In this document: positions 16,161 to 25,313 of the stretch, piece after piece
How the letters are laid out: every line of letters starts with the position of its first letter
Numbering within the stretch: position 1 is the stretch's first letter
The notes under the pieces: generated by a model
The model's input: only the letters and a program-made list of their open reading frames with translations
What the model was told of the DNA's origin: nothing
Databases searched by the model: none
Program-made: the position numbers and the translations under genes
Source: Haplomitrium mnioides
Lineage: Eukaryota; Marchantiophyta; Haplomitriopsida; Calobryales
Length of the DNA: 31,939 nt
Direction: 5' to 3'
Assembly: GCA_049999725.1 (NCBI GenBank)
Contig: JBNGIS010009056.1
Span: 45,763 to 77,701 of the forward strand

Positions 16161-17043
16161 GCCTCCAACACGTTCTACTTTTGATATAAAACCCTCAAAC
16201 TTCTACATACAAAGACTACAGTGTAGAATTTAGATTCTACATCGATCAAAGACTCTCTTATAGAACTCAAAACCTTTGTTTGGTAGACTCTAATTAAAAA
16301 CTTGGAGATGTTTCTTGTTTACACTCTTAAGTAAATCTCTATAGCCACTGCTATGTTGATTCTGAACTATGACTCCTTTGTGTATATGATTCTCTAAATT
16401 ACAAAAGATTTTTAATTGCTGAAATCTTCTTTAACATGCCCACTTTCACCTTTGTGTGCATGGATTTTCAACAACAAAAGAAAGCTTCTTTCTTGCTTGA
16501 ACTTGAAAATAGAGCTTCGAAATCCATGCAATGTTTTGTTGGTTATTGTGCCTTACAATTCCAAACTCATTCCTTTGACTTCTAGTCTGTTTGGGTATTT
16601 TCCTCATGTTTTCTACTATTTTTTTCCAAAAAATAAGTTTTAAGAAGTATCATATCTATATGTGCATAGAACTTATGCAACCAAACTTATTTCAAAATAA
16701 CTTCTTCTCACATATATTTCAATTTTAGAGCGTCAAAATATGATCAATGATAAATGCAAGTTTCTTGTAAAAACATACCATAATTTTTACTTTTCATCAA
16801 TTTTGAGATTTCCAATATTTTTATAAAAACTAAGAATATTGTTTGATTTTGCATAATGAAATTGACTCTTGCTTTATCATGCTTGTTAAAATGGCAAAAA
16901 TTGGAGCTCAAAAACTCATGTAGTTTTTGTTTTACAAAAAATAACCTCGTTTTCTCTATTTTTTGAGTTCAAAACCCATGTTTTCTTCTATGTAAAAAAA
17001 GTTCATGCTTTGAGTAGGATGTTCTTGGTTCAAAGTTGCAGTT
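16161..17043. other. AT-rich stretch with scattered palindrome relics, no gene seen
   Basis: Related words continue to about 16310 (GACTACAGTGTAGAAT, GACTCTCTTATAGAAC). One more core, CTATATGTGCATAG, lies at about 16656-16669. From 16680 the sequence is plain AT-rich, with a loose repeat around GAGCTCAAAAACTCATG (16911) and GAGTTCAAAACCCATG (16965). No terminal inverted repeat could be found by eye. Confidence 0.45.
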
Positions 17044-17809
17044 GTTATGTACGATTTTCGAAACCAAAAGCATATGATGAGAAGACGGTTTGTGGCATAT
17101 TTGAGAATTTCTTGTTCGATTGTAAGCAATACTTTATAGCCACAAACATCAGAGAAGATAGTCGAAGAATTCTATTTGTTGCAAGTCAATTGGAAAAAGT
17201 GGCAAAAACTTGGTGGGGATATCAAATTGAGCAAGCTCAACTTGGATTTGTCGCTCCAATTGCTTCTTGGCAAGAGTTTAAAGAAAGAGTGAATTTAAGA
17301 TTTAGGGTTCTAAAAGCTCTTAAAGTGGCCAAAGATTGATTGGCAGAATTGAAACAAATGGGTACGATAATGAGCCATGTCACAAAATTTTAGAATATCA
17401 TTATGGAAATCCTAATGTGAGTGAGTGAGAAGCTTTAGATTATTTTGTTCAAGGATTGAAACCTCATACTAGAATGGAAGTGACAATGAGAGAGCTCTCT
17501 CAACTAGAAGAAGCAATGCATATGGCTGCACAAACTCACTCTTATTGACTATCAAAGCTAGACCAGGTCTACAACAAGCTTTACCAAATGTTTGTGTGCC
17601 ACTAAAAGAGGTTGTACGTTTGGAGATTGATGCGGCGCAAAGAGTGGCACTCACTAATGTAGACTATGAGCGCCTATGCCAAAGTGGAGGAGGTTTTTAT
17701 TGTTGACAGCTTGGTCATATGATTGCAAATTACCCACATCGCCATGGTCAACCATACGCTCTTGTTTAAGGATTAGTTGTTGAAGAAGAAAATCAAGGAA
17801 AAGATAGAC
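17044..17809 (+). pseudogene. Element B gag, 5'-truncated
   Basis: The frame 17044-17339 encodes FSKPKAYDEKTV, ENFLFDCKQYF, ASQLEKVAKTWWGYQIEQAQ and SWQEFKERVNLRFRV, the same capsid as in D. It ends at a TGA where D has Arg. The remainder is frameshifted but readable to the zinc knuckle at about 17688-17732. The knuckle is ruined: its first Cys is Gly, its last Cys is Tyr, and a TGA stands at an Arg position. The homology ends at GAAGAAAATCAAGGAAAAGA, where element A begins; it resumes at 22254. Confidence 0.88.
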
Positions 17810-18120
17810 TCTAATAATACAAGCATAAGATTGTGCTATTTATAAGAAAATATAGAGGAGTGAAGGAAGTGGTAGTGAGTCACTTATAGAGTTGAGATTG
17901 GACTACTTGCCTTCGAAGTCAATTTTGATAGAGAGTCAATTTTAAGTTACTTACCTTTGAAGTGACTTTTGGTAGAGAGCCACTTTAAGGGTTGAAATTA
18001 GAAGTGACTTGTAAGTGAAGAAAGTAGGATGGACCTTGAGTTGCCTTTGGTTGAAGAACTCTATTAGGGTTCACTATGAGTTCTTACTCATTTGGATTTG
18101 GTTCTTGAGATTCTTTTATA
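17810..18120 (+). repeat. 5' LTR of element A, lacking the core promoter
   Basis: It starts TCTAATAATACAAGC (TG mutated to TC) and ends TTCTTTTATA (final CA mutated to TA). Compared with the 3' LTR it lacks about 110 bp between GTGAAGAAAG-like and ACCTTGAGTTGCC. This is the part that holds TATAAATAGAAGGGC in the other LTRs, so the promoter is gone. Confidence 0.88.
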
Positions 18121-18121
18121 T

Positions 18122-18134
18122 TGGTATCAGAGCC
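18122..18134 (+). other. Primer-binding site of element A
   Basis: TGGTATCAGAGCC is an exact match to the complement of the plant initiator tRNA-Met 3' end, one base after the LTR. Confidence 0.92.
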
Positions 18135-18150
18135 ATAGTTCTTTTTGGTG

Positions 18151-18835
18151 ATGAGTTACATGGAGAATCAAGAGGCGGTGGTTCAAGCAATGGAACAACA
18201 ACTTGAACATCTTTGACGTCTTTTGGAAGTGAGACTCAAAGAAAGAGAAATGTTTCAAGAAGAAGAGAGTTATGGGTGATTTCCAATGCCAAAAGCATAT
18301 GATGGAAAGGTGGTTTGTGGTGCTTGTGAGAACTTCATCTTTGATTGTGAACAATATTTTGAAGCTACAAACATTAGAGAGGATAGTCGGCAAATTTTAT
18401 TTGCAGCAAGCCAATTAGAAGGAGTTGCAAAGACTTGGTGGAGATATGAAATAGAACAAGCACAACGTGGATTTGTTGCTCTGCTTGTTTCTTGGTGTGA
18501 GTTCAAAGAAGTTGTGATTTCAAGATTTAAGGTTGTAAATGCTTCAAAAGTAGCAAGAGATTGATTTGTTGAATTGAAGCAACTTGGTATAGTAAGAAGC
18601 TATGTGACGTAATTTCAAGATACAATTATGCAAAGAAGCACTAGACCACTTTGTTCGGGGATTGAAGCCTCACATGAGAATAGAAGTTACAATGAGAGAG
18701 CCTACTCAATTGGAGGAAGCAAGGCATATAGCGGAGCGACATAACTCATTACTTACTGCTACAGAGGCTAGATCTCATCTTCAACCATTCAAATGGCGTA
18801 CTCAAAACTTTGCTAACTCTAATGGAATTACAATT
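18151..18835 (+). pseudogene. Element A gag, zinc knuckle deleted
   Basis: The start ATG at 18151 (MSYMENQEAVVQAMEQQ) lies 17 bases after the primer site. The capsid follows (PKAYDGKVVC, ENFIFDCEQYFEATN, ASQLEGVAKTWWRYEIEQAQ) with stops at about 18217, 18274 and 18562. A small deletion near 18632 shifts the frame. From 18662 a frame runs MREPTQLEEARHIAERHNS and then passes directly at about 18790-18830 into the protease leader (SNGITIPTRIRGTLFYLD). The roughly 250 bp that encode the CCHC knuckle in D and C are missing. The fusion is in frame. Confidence 0.88.
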
Positions 18836-19420
18836 CCGACAAGAATTCGAGGTACCTTGTTTTATCTTGATAGTATGATTGAGGAGCACTCTTGTAGAAT
18901 GTAAGTGGATAGTAGGAGTTTTGAAAACTTTATGTCATTGCGTTTCGCTAAGATAATCAAAGCAAAATATATGCCTATCAAGCGGAGTGTTGTGACTATG
19001 GATGATGGTCTAAAGCATGACGTGTTTTTCTCTCAAAAGCCATTCCTTCTAAAGATTATAAAAGAGTATACAGAATCTATGCAATTAATTATTGCACCTG
19101 TACAATATGACATCATTTTAGGATTGCCTTGGCTTGAAGATTGATCCGCTCAATTTGATTGGACAAAACAACATATTCAGGTTACCTTACAAGGTAAGAA
19201 ATTTCTTTTGGGGTGTTCGACACTGTTGGTGAAGAAGCTTAAATCAATTCAACATGTTAATTCAGTGCAGTAAGAGTTGCATGTCTTTGTTGTTTGGATT
19301 AAGCCCATCATGGATTTGAGTAAGGAGGGGAGAAAAGGTGTGCCTACCTCAATGATAAATGATATTTTGAAAGAGTTTGCGAATGTGTTTCTAGAGGATT
19401 TGCCAAAGGGGTTGCTAGAC
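18836..19420 (+). pseudogene. Element A aspartic protease and linker
   Basis: The frame 18662-19144 continues through EEHSCRM, a TAA at 18902-18904, then VDSRSFENFMSLRFAK and IIAPVQYDIILGLPWLED. The active-site Asp is present, but the following Gly is Arg (AGG), which should inactivate it. A TGA follows at 19142-19144. The linker to RT (IKPIMDLSKEG, DILKEFANVFLEDLPK) is readable in a different frame with stops. Confidence 0.85.
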
Positions 19421-20131
19421 GATTGAGGAATACCTTTTCTTATTGAGTTGATACTGGGAAACACTCTTTATAATCGACCTATACATCGGCTATTACCACA
19501 AGAATTAAAGGAGCTTCAAAAGACATTGACAGATCTTCTTAAAAAGTATTTCATTCAACATAGTACTTGTCTTTATGGAGCTTTGGTATTCTTTGTACCA
19601 AAGAAAGATGGTGGATTTCGACTTTGTACAGATCATCAAGGATTGAACAATCAAACAATGAGAAATACCTACCCTCTACCTCATATTGATGATTTGTTGG
19701 ATCAATTAAGTTGTGCACGATTCTTTTCTAAGTTGGATCTTTGAAAAGGTTATTGGTGAATTTCAATCAAGCCAGGTGATGTACCAAAGACAACTTTTCG
19801 TACAAGGTATAGACATTTTGAGTGAAAGGTTCTTACATTTGGTCTTACTAATGCTCTAGCCATATTCATGGATCAAATGCATCGAGTTTTTGATGGGTTA
19901 CTCGATAAGTTAGTCTTGGTGTTTTTGGATAGTATCCTTATCTTTAGTAAAAGTGAAGTTGAGAATCATGCTTATCTCAATGAGGTACTACAAAGACTAT
20001 GCAATTGGAAGTCTTATTGCAAAAAGTCTAAGTGTGAGTTTTGGAAGCAAGAGGTGACTCACCTATGGTATAAAGAATCTACGGATGGCATCAAGATGGA
20101 GGAAGAGAAAATTAAGGCTACTGCAGAGTAG
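19421..20131 (+). pseudogene. Element A reverse transcriptase, FLDD changed to FLDS
   Basis: A single frame from 19448 to about 20128 has [42 protein letters not shown] and FFSKLDL (Asp codon 19736-19738). Two TGA stops flank GYW. Next come FRTRYRHFE, GLTNALAIFMDQMHRVFDG and LVFLDSILIFSK. In the FLDD motif the second Asp is Ser (codon 19931-19933). The enzyme would be dead even without the stops at 19742, 19757 and 19826. SADGIKMEEEK-like connection sequence follows. Confidence 0.9.
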
Positions 20132-20810
20132 CGAACACCGAATGATGCAAAGGATGTTTTAATAGATAAGCAAGTTTTCATCAAAGATTCATCCATTACT
20201 ATGCTCATGTTACACTACTTGCGGATTTACTTAGGAAGAATGCAATGTTTCAATTGACAATCAAGGAGCAATGGGTATGTCAACAACTCAAGGATGCGGT
20301 GTCTTCTCATCCAATTCTAAAGCCATATGATTCAAAAAGATGTTGTATAATTGATTTTGATACTTCTAATTTTGCTATAAGAGTGGGCTTACAGCAAGAG
20401 TTTGAGGATGGACTTCATCCAATTGCCTTCATGTCACGCCGATTAAATGCGACGGAGAGAAGTTATTTTGGAAGAGATGGAGAGCAATTTGCAATGGTTT
20501 ATGCTATCAATGTGTGGAGACATTGTCTTTTGGGCAAACATATACTTATGCGTACAGACCACAAGCCATTGCTTCAAGCGATCCACTTGGAAAATATGAC
20601 AAGTTGTTGTCATTGATGGGAAGATCAACTACAACTCTTTGATATCAAGTTGGAGTACAAGCCGAAAAGGTTCCACATCATTCTAGACGCATTTTCTTGA
20701 AGACTAGATCATTGAATAAATACATTGAAGGTTGCAAATGCTAGTATATTGCATCTTGATGAAGCAACAAATGACAACTTTTGACAAAAGTTGTAGGAAG
20801 ATGCCTTCTT
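20132..20810 (+). pseudogene. Element A RNase H
   Basis: The connection segment is shortened and frameshifted between 20131 and 20240. The frame 20245-20616 then encodes KEQWVCQQLKDAVSSHPILK, DFDTSNFAIRVGLQQEFEDG, AFMSRRLNATERSYF, FAMVYAINVWRHCLLG and RTDHKPLLQAIH. This region is well preserved. A TGA at 20614-20616 stands where D has Arg or Trp. The C-terminal part (QLQLFDIKLEYKPKRFH) is readable to about 20700. Confidence 0.87.
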
Positions 20811-21823
20811 TAATCTAGTAAGATTCATCTAGCACCGACAGTGGATGCGGTGGATGCTCCACAATTGGCAAAGATTTATTTTGATACAGTCTTCTGATAT
20901 CATGGAATGCCAAAGGTACTTATATCTGATAGAGATCCACGATTTATTGGGAAGTTTTAGCGAGAGTTGTTTACACTTTTTGGTACCAAACTATCTATAT
21001 CTACAGCTTATCATCCTCAAACAGATGGGCAAACCAGATGTGCAAATTGCACTCTCAAGGATATGCCTAGAGCATTTATCAACCTTCATCACATAGATTG
21101 GGATAGTTTTTCTTTTGCTATGGAGTTTGCATATAACAACTCTAAACAAGCAAGTACTAGATTTTCTTATTTCTTTCTTAATTATGGTCAATATCCTCTT
21201 GTTCCTGATGGTTTGCTTTCTCCTTCCTCTTCTAATGTTCCAGGTCTTTTTGCCTTTTTGTCTCGTTTATCTTCCTCTTTGCAAGATGCCATAAACCATC
21301 TTGTTATTGCTCAAAATTGGCAAAAAAATATGCAGATAAACATTGTCGTGATATTTTCTTGTGTTTTAGGTGACTTATTGATGCTTTCTACTCATGGTCT
21401 TCCTTTGTCCTTAGATACTCAAGTCTGTAAGTTATCTTTATCTTGGATTGGTCCTTTCTCAGTTTCTCAAGATATTTCTCTTGTTGCGTACAAACTTGAT
21501 CTTCCTCTCTACATGAAGATTTATCTTGTGTTTCATGTCTCTAAACTTAAGCCTTTTTTTTCTAGTCCATTTTATTTTCCAAATCGTGTTCAACTTCCTC
21601 CTCCGGCCATTGTTCTTGATGATCATGAAGAATTTGAAGTAGACCGTATTTTGGCGAAAAGAGTTATCAAGTGAGGGCGACATCCACAATTTCAATACAA
21701 GGTTTTGTGGAAAGGCTATCCACTTCATGATGCTACTTGGGAACCTTCTTCAAATCTTCAGAATGCTCAAGAAATTATTAAAATTTTTGCAAGTTGCGGC
21801 AATGACGAAGATGCCATCAACAG
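20811..21823 (+). pseudogene. Element A integrase core and chromodomain, N-terminal third deleted
   Basis: The sequence jumps from the RNase H/integrase spacer (EDAFFNLVR) directly to KIHLAPTVDAVDAPQLAK. The HHCC finger and the first catalytic Asp are therefore absent (about 0.4 kb less than D). The second Asp is present (SDRDPRF, codon 20934-20936). The Glu after YHPQTDGQ is Arg (codon 21036-21038). A 235-codon open frame (20967-21674) covers the rest of the core, the GPF module (WIGPFSVSQDISLVAYKLDL) and the start of the chromodomain (EEFEVDRILAKRVIK). A TGA at 21672-21674 interrupts it before QFQYKVLWKGYPLHDATWE. Confidence 0.9.
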
Positions 21824-21836
21824 AAGGTAAGGATTA
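21824..21836 (+). other. Polypurine tract of element A
   Basis: AAGGTAAGGATTA directly precedes the TG of the 3' LTR. Confidence 0.8.
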
Positions 21837-22253
21837 TGTACTAGTACAAGCATAAGATTGTGCTGCTTGTAGGAAAATAGAGAGGAGTGAACAAAGTAGT
21901 AGTGAGTCACTTATAGAGTTAGGATTGGATTACTTGCCTTTGAAATCACTTTTAAGTTACTTGCCTTCGAAGTGACTTTTGGTAGAGAGTCACTTTTAAG
22001 GCTGAAATTAGAAGTGACTTGTAAGTGAAGAAAGAGGGATGACTACCTCTTCTCTTGTATAAATAGAAGGGCTTCGTAGCCCCAATCCTCATTCTGGAGT
22101 CCCTCTCAAATCACTTAGGTTCTTTGGTTGTTTGGCTTTTGTTTGCACTCTTAGTCTTAGTTTGAACCTTGAGTTGCCTTTGGTTGAAGACCTCTATTAG
22201 AGTTCACTATGAGTTTTTACTCATTTGGACTTGGTCCTTAAGATTCTTTTACA
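21837..22253 (+). repeat. 3' LTR of element A (417 bp)
   Basis: It starts TGTACTAGTACAAGC and ends GATTCTTTTACA. It holds the U3 repeats, the TATA box TATAAATAG at about 22057-22065, and the subfamily-specific end (TAGAGTTCACTATGAG, TACTCATTTGGACTTGG). Sequence from inside element B follows immediately. Confidence 0.93.
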
Positions 22254-22740
22254 CATACCTCAATGAAAATAGTCGAAAGATTCACTAAGAGCTTGATTAG
22301 TTCTAATGGAATTAAAAGCTCTGCAATAATTTGGCACCTTGTTTCATCTACATGGTATGGTTGATGAGCATTCTAGTATAATGTTGATAGATTGTGGGAG
22401 TTCTGAAAATTTCATATCATTACATTTTACAAAGAAAATCAAAGTTAAAACTTTGCCTATAAAGGGAAATTTTGTGACTCTGGTCGATAGCCAAAAACAT
22501 AAGATGTTCCACTTACACAAGCCATTTCTTCAAGGATTGGCAAAGAGTGTGAGGAATCTATGGGTTTTATTATTGCATCCATACAGTATAACACTACTTT
22601 GGGCTTGTTGATTAGGCAAAAACGACAAATTCAAGTTACTTTACAATGAAAGCAATTTCTTTTGGGGCATTCAACACCGTTGGTGAAGAGGCCCAAATTA
22701 GTTCAACATAGTTCTTTGATGGAAAAAAAAGGTTCTTGTC
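22254..22740 (+). pseudogene. Element B protease region (resumes after element A)
   Basis: The text continues the gag-protease spacer (ATTCACTAAGAGCTTGATTA) that D and C also have. The frame 22339-22611 then encodes FHLHGMVDEHSSIMLIDCGS, SENFISLHFTKKIKV and FVTLVDSQKHKMFHLHKPF. The active site DCGS (Asp codon 22390-22392) is intact, unlike in A, C and D. The domain then frameshifts and loses the conserved GLPWLED end, so it is not functional. Confidence 0.87.
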
Positions 22741-23334
22741 TTTGCTATATGGATCAAGCATATTGTGGACTTGAATAAGAAGGGAGGGCAATCTATACCG
22801 ATCTCAATGACTAATGATATTTTGAAGGAGCTTTCAGATGTGTTTTTAGATGATTTGGCAAAAGGGTTACTAGATGATCGTGGAATGCCTTTTCCAATTG
22901 AGTTGATAACAAGAAGTACTCCTTATACTCGTTCTATATATCGGGTATCGCCACAAGAGTTGGAAGAGCTTTGTAAATCAATGACTAACCTTCTTAAGAA
23001 GGATTTCCTTCAACATAATACTTCGACTTAGAGAGCATCGATATTTTTTGTATCGAAGAAAGATGGTAGATTTTCTCTTTGTATAGACTATTATGGTTTG
23101 AACAATAAAACAGTAAAAAAATGCTTATCCTTTACCATGTATTGATGATTTTTTTGATCAATTGAGTGGTGCATAATTCTTTTCTAAGCTAGATCTTTGA
23201 TGTGGCTATTGGCGAATTCTTATCAAGCTAAGTGATGTGCCAAAGCTAGCTTTTTGTATGAGATATAGACATTGTGAATGGAAGGTTGTTAGATTTGGTC
23301 TTACTAATGCTCCGGCCATATTCTTGAATCAAAT
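22741..23334 (+). pseudogene. Element B reverse transcriptase, truncated before the active-site loop
   Basis: The frame 22765-23031 encodes the linker and fingers start (IWIKHIVDLNKKGG, LVSPQELEEL-like, LLKKDFLQHN). RT continues with FFVSKKDGRFSLCIDYYGLN and, in shifted frames, the LDL motif (about 23190-23200) and CRIWSY-like remnants of GLTNAPAIF. At about 23334 the sequence jumps from the FLNQM segment directly to the end of RNase H (CHTIPHALSQRPNHQVN). The FLDD loop and nearly all of RNase H, about 0.8 kb in element D, are deleted. Confidence 0.87.
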
Positions 23335-24894
23335 GCCACACCATTCCTCATGCATTGTCACAAAGGCCAAATCATCAAGTGAATACAATGGAGGTAGTTG
23401 ACATTAGTATATTGCATTTGCATGAAACAACTAGTGGTAATTTTTGCCAGAAACTACAAGAAGATGTTTTTTTTATTCTTGTTCGGCATGATTGGTCGTC
23501 AAAGATAGTGAGTATGATTTTTTTCCATTCTATATGGTATTCTCTATCGAGATCATTAAATATGTGTTCCAGAAGATGACACGCTTTGAATGGCTCGTTT
23601 ACAATAAGCATATGGCTTTCTCACTCAAGGAATCTTGGAGTAGATAAAACTACAAAGTTGCTTCAACGTACTTGGTAGTAGCCTAACTTGGCTCTAGATG
23701 TTCATGGTTTTGTTCGTTTGTGTGAAAGTTGTCAACAAAACAAAGCTTCAAATCAAAAACCAACGGGACTTCTTCAGCCACTACCAATTCATATTGCTCG
23801 TTGGGAACATGTAAGTTTGGATCTTATCACTTCACTTCCAACTACGCCTTGTACATTTACTGCCATTTTGGTGTTTGTGGACAAGCTCAGCAAGCATACT
23901 CATTTAGCACCGATGGTGGATATAGTAGATACTCCACAATTGGCAAAGAAATTACTTTGATATTTTTCTGTTATCATGGAATGCCCAAGGTGTTAATATC
24001 TAATAGGGATCCACGTTTCACTAGAAATTTTTGGCAAAAGTTGTTCAAACTTTTCGGAACTAAACTCTCTATATCATTTGCTTATCATCCTCAAACATAT
24101 AGGCAAACAGAGTGTGCTAATTGCAATGTGGAGTATATGCTTTACGCATTCATCAATGCTCATCACAATGATCAAAATATTTTCTTATTGGCTATGGAGT
24201 TTTCCCACAATAACTCCAAACAAGCAAGTACTAGATTTTGTCCTTTCTTTCTTAATTCAAATCAACAACCTCTTGTTCTTGATGGTTTGCTTTCTCCTTC
24301 TTTTGTCAATATTCAAAGTATTTCTACCTTTCTGTCTTGTTTATCTTCTCCTTTGCAAGATGATCGCAACCATCTTACTATTGCTCAAAATCAGCAAAAA
24401 CAATATGTTGATAGCCGTTGTCGTGATTCCTCTTATGTTTTAGACGACCACGTTATGTTTTCTTCTTAGTATCTCCTATTGTCTTTAGATACTCAAGCCC
24501 ATAAATTATCTCCATCTTGGATTGTTTGTTTCTCTATTTCTTAAGTTATTTCTCCCATTGCTTATAAACTTGATCTTTCTCTTTATATGAAGATTCATCC
24601 TGTATTTTGTGTCTCTAAACTTAAGTATGTTGTTTCGAGTTCATCTTCTTTTCCAAATTGTGTTCAACTTCCTTCTCTAGCTATTGTTTTTGATAATCAT
24701 GAAGAATTTGAAGTGGTTCATATTTTGGCGAAAAGAGTTATCAAGCAAGGAGGACATCTTTAAATTCAATACAAGGTTTTGTGGAAAGGTTGTCCATTTT
24801 ATGATGTTACTTGGAAACCTTTTTTGAACCTTAAGAAGGTTCAAGATGCTATTCAAACATTTGAAAGTTGCGGCAATAACGAGGACATTATCGG
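23335..24894 (+). pseudogene. Element B integrase and chromodomain
   Basis: After the RNase H end, the spacer and HHCC region are partly kept (LGVDKTTKLLQRTW, VHGFVRLCESCQQNK, Cys pair intact). The core has LDLITSLPTTPC (first Asp present), a frameshift at about 23955, NRDPRFTRNFW (second Asp present) and YHPQTYRQTECANC, in which the Glu is retained. Of the four copies, only this one visibly keeps all three acidic positions. The GPF module and chromodomain (EEFEVVHILAKRVIKQGG, IQYKVLWKGC, 24696-24870) follow with stops at 24468-24471 and 24762. Confidence 0.88.
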
Positions 24895-24911
24895 TTAGAA
24901 GGCGGGGATTA
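24895..24911 (+). other. Polypurine tract of element B
   Basis: GAAGGCGGGGATTA directly precedes the LTR start TGTAGTAGTAC. Confidence 0.82.
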
Positions 24912-25283
24912 TGTAGTAGTACAACCATGAAGTTCTCTTATTTATAAGAAAATATAGAGTAGTGAAGTAAGTGGTAGAGGATCATTTTTATAGGTGAGAT
25001 AAGATTACTTAACTTTGAAGTTACTTTTAGAGTTTTAGGGTTGAAATTAGAAGTGACTTCTAAGTGATCAGTTTTGGGTTGAAATTGGAAGTTACTTGTA
25101 AGTGAAGACAGAGGGATGACACCTTCTTCTCTTGTATAAGTAGAAGGGCTTCATAGCCCAACTACTCATTCTGAAATTCCTATCAATTCTGGAGTTTCTT
25201 TGAGTTCTTTTATACTTGAGTTGCAAAACTCTATTAGAGTTATCTTAGAGTTGTTTGGAAGTTGGTCTTTGAGTTTTTTTACA
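24912..25283 (+). repeat. LTR shared by elements B and C (372 bp)
   Basis: It starts TGTAGTAGTACAACC after B's polypurine tract and ends GAGTTTTTTTACA before C's primer site. Its 3' part (GAGTTGTTTGGAAGTTGGTC) resembles the D subfamily rather than A. The TATA box has become TATAAGTAG at about 25134. It is shorter than the D LTR in the R/U5 region. Confidence 0.9.
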
Positions 25284-25284
25284 T

Positions 25285-25297
25285 TAGTATTAGAGCT
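25285..25297 (+). other. Primer-binding site of element C, decayed
   Basis: TAGTATTAGAGCT differs from the exact site of element A at three positions and sits one base after the LTR, as in A and D. Confidence 0.75.
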
Positions 25298-25313
25298 ACA
25301 ATTCTTGTTGGTG

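Larger units (their letters stand above)
17810..22253 (+). mobile_element. Element A: gypsy chromovirus nested inside element B
   Basis: Bounded by a 311-bp 5' LTR (17810-18120) and a 417-bp 3' LTR (21837-22253), with primer site, gag, protease, RT, RNase H, integrase core, chromodomain and polypurine tract between. Its left flank is the end of B gag and its right flank is the start of B protease, so it landed in B. The flanking 5-mers are TAGAC and CATAC, which share 3 of 5 bases and may be a decayed target duplication. Internal deletions removed the gag zinc knuckle, part of the RNase H connection and the N-terminal third of integrase. Its LTRs belong to the subfamily of the solo LTR at 11857. 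Confidence 0.92.

Noticed and set aside
17044-17809. Pairing the LTR at 11857-12223 with element B as its 5' LTR
   Set aside because: The LTR is on the opposite strand, belongs to the other LTR subfamily and has no primer site beside it.
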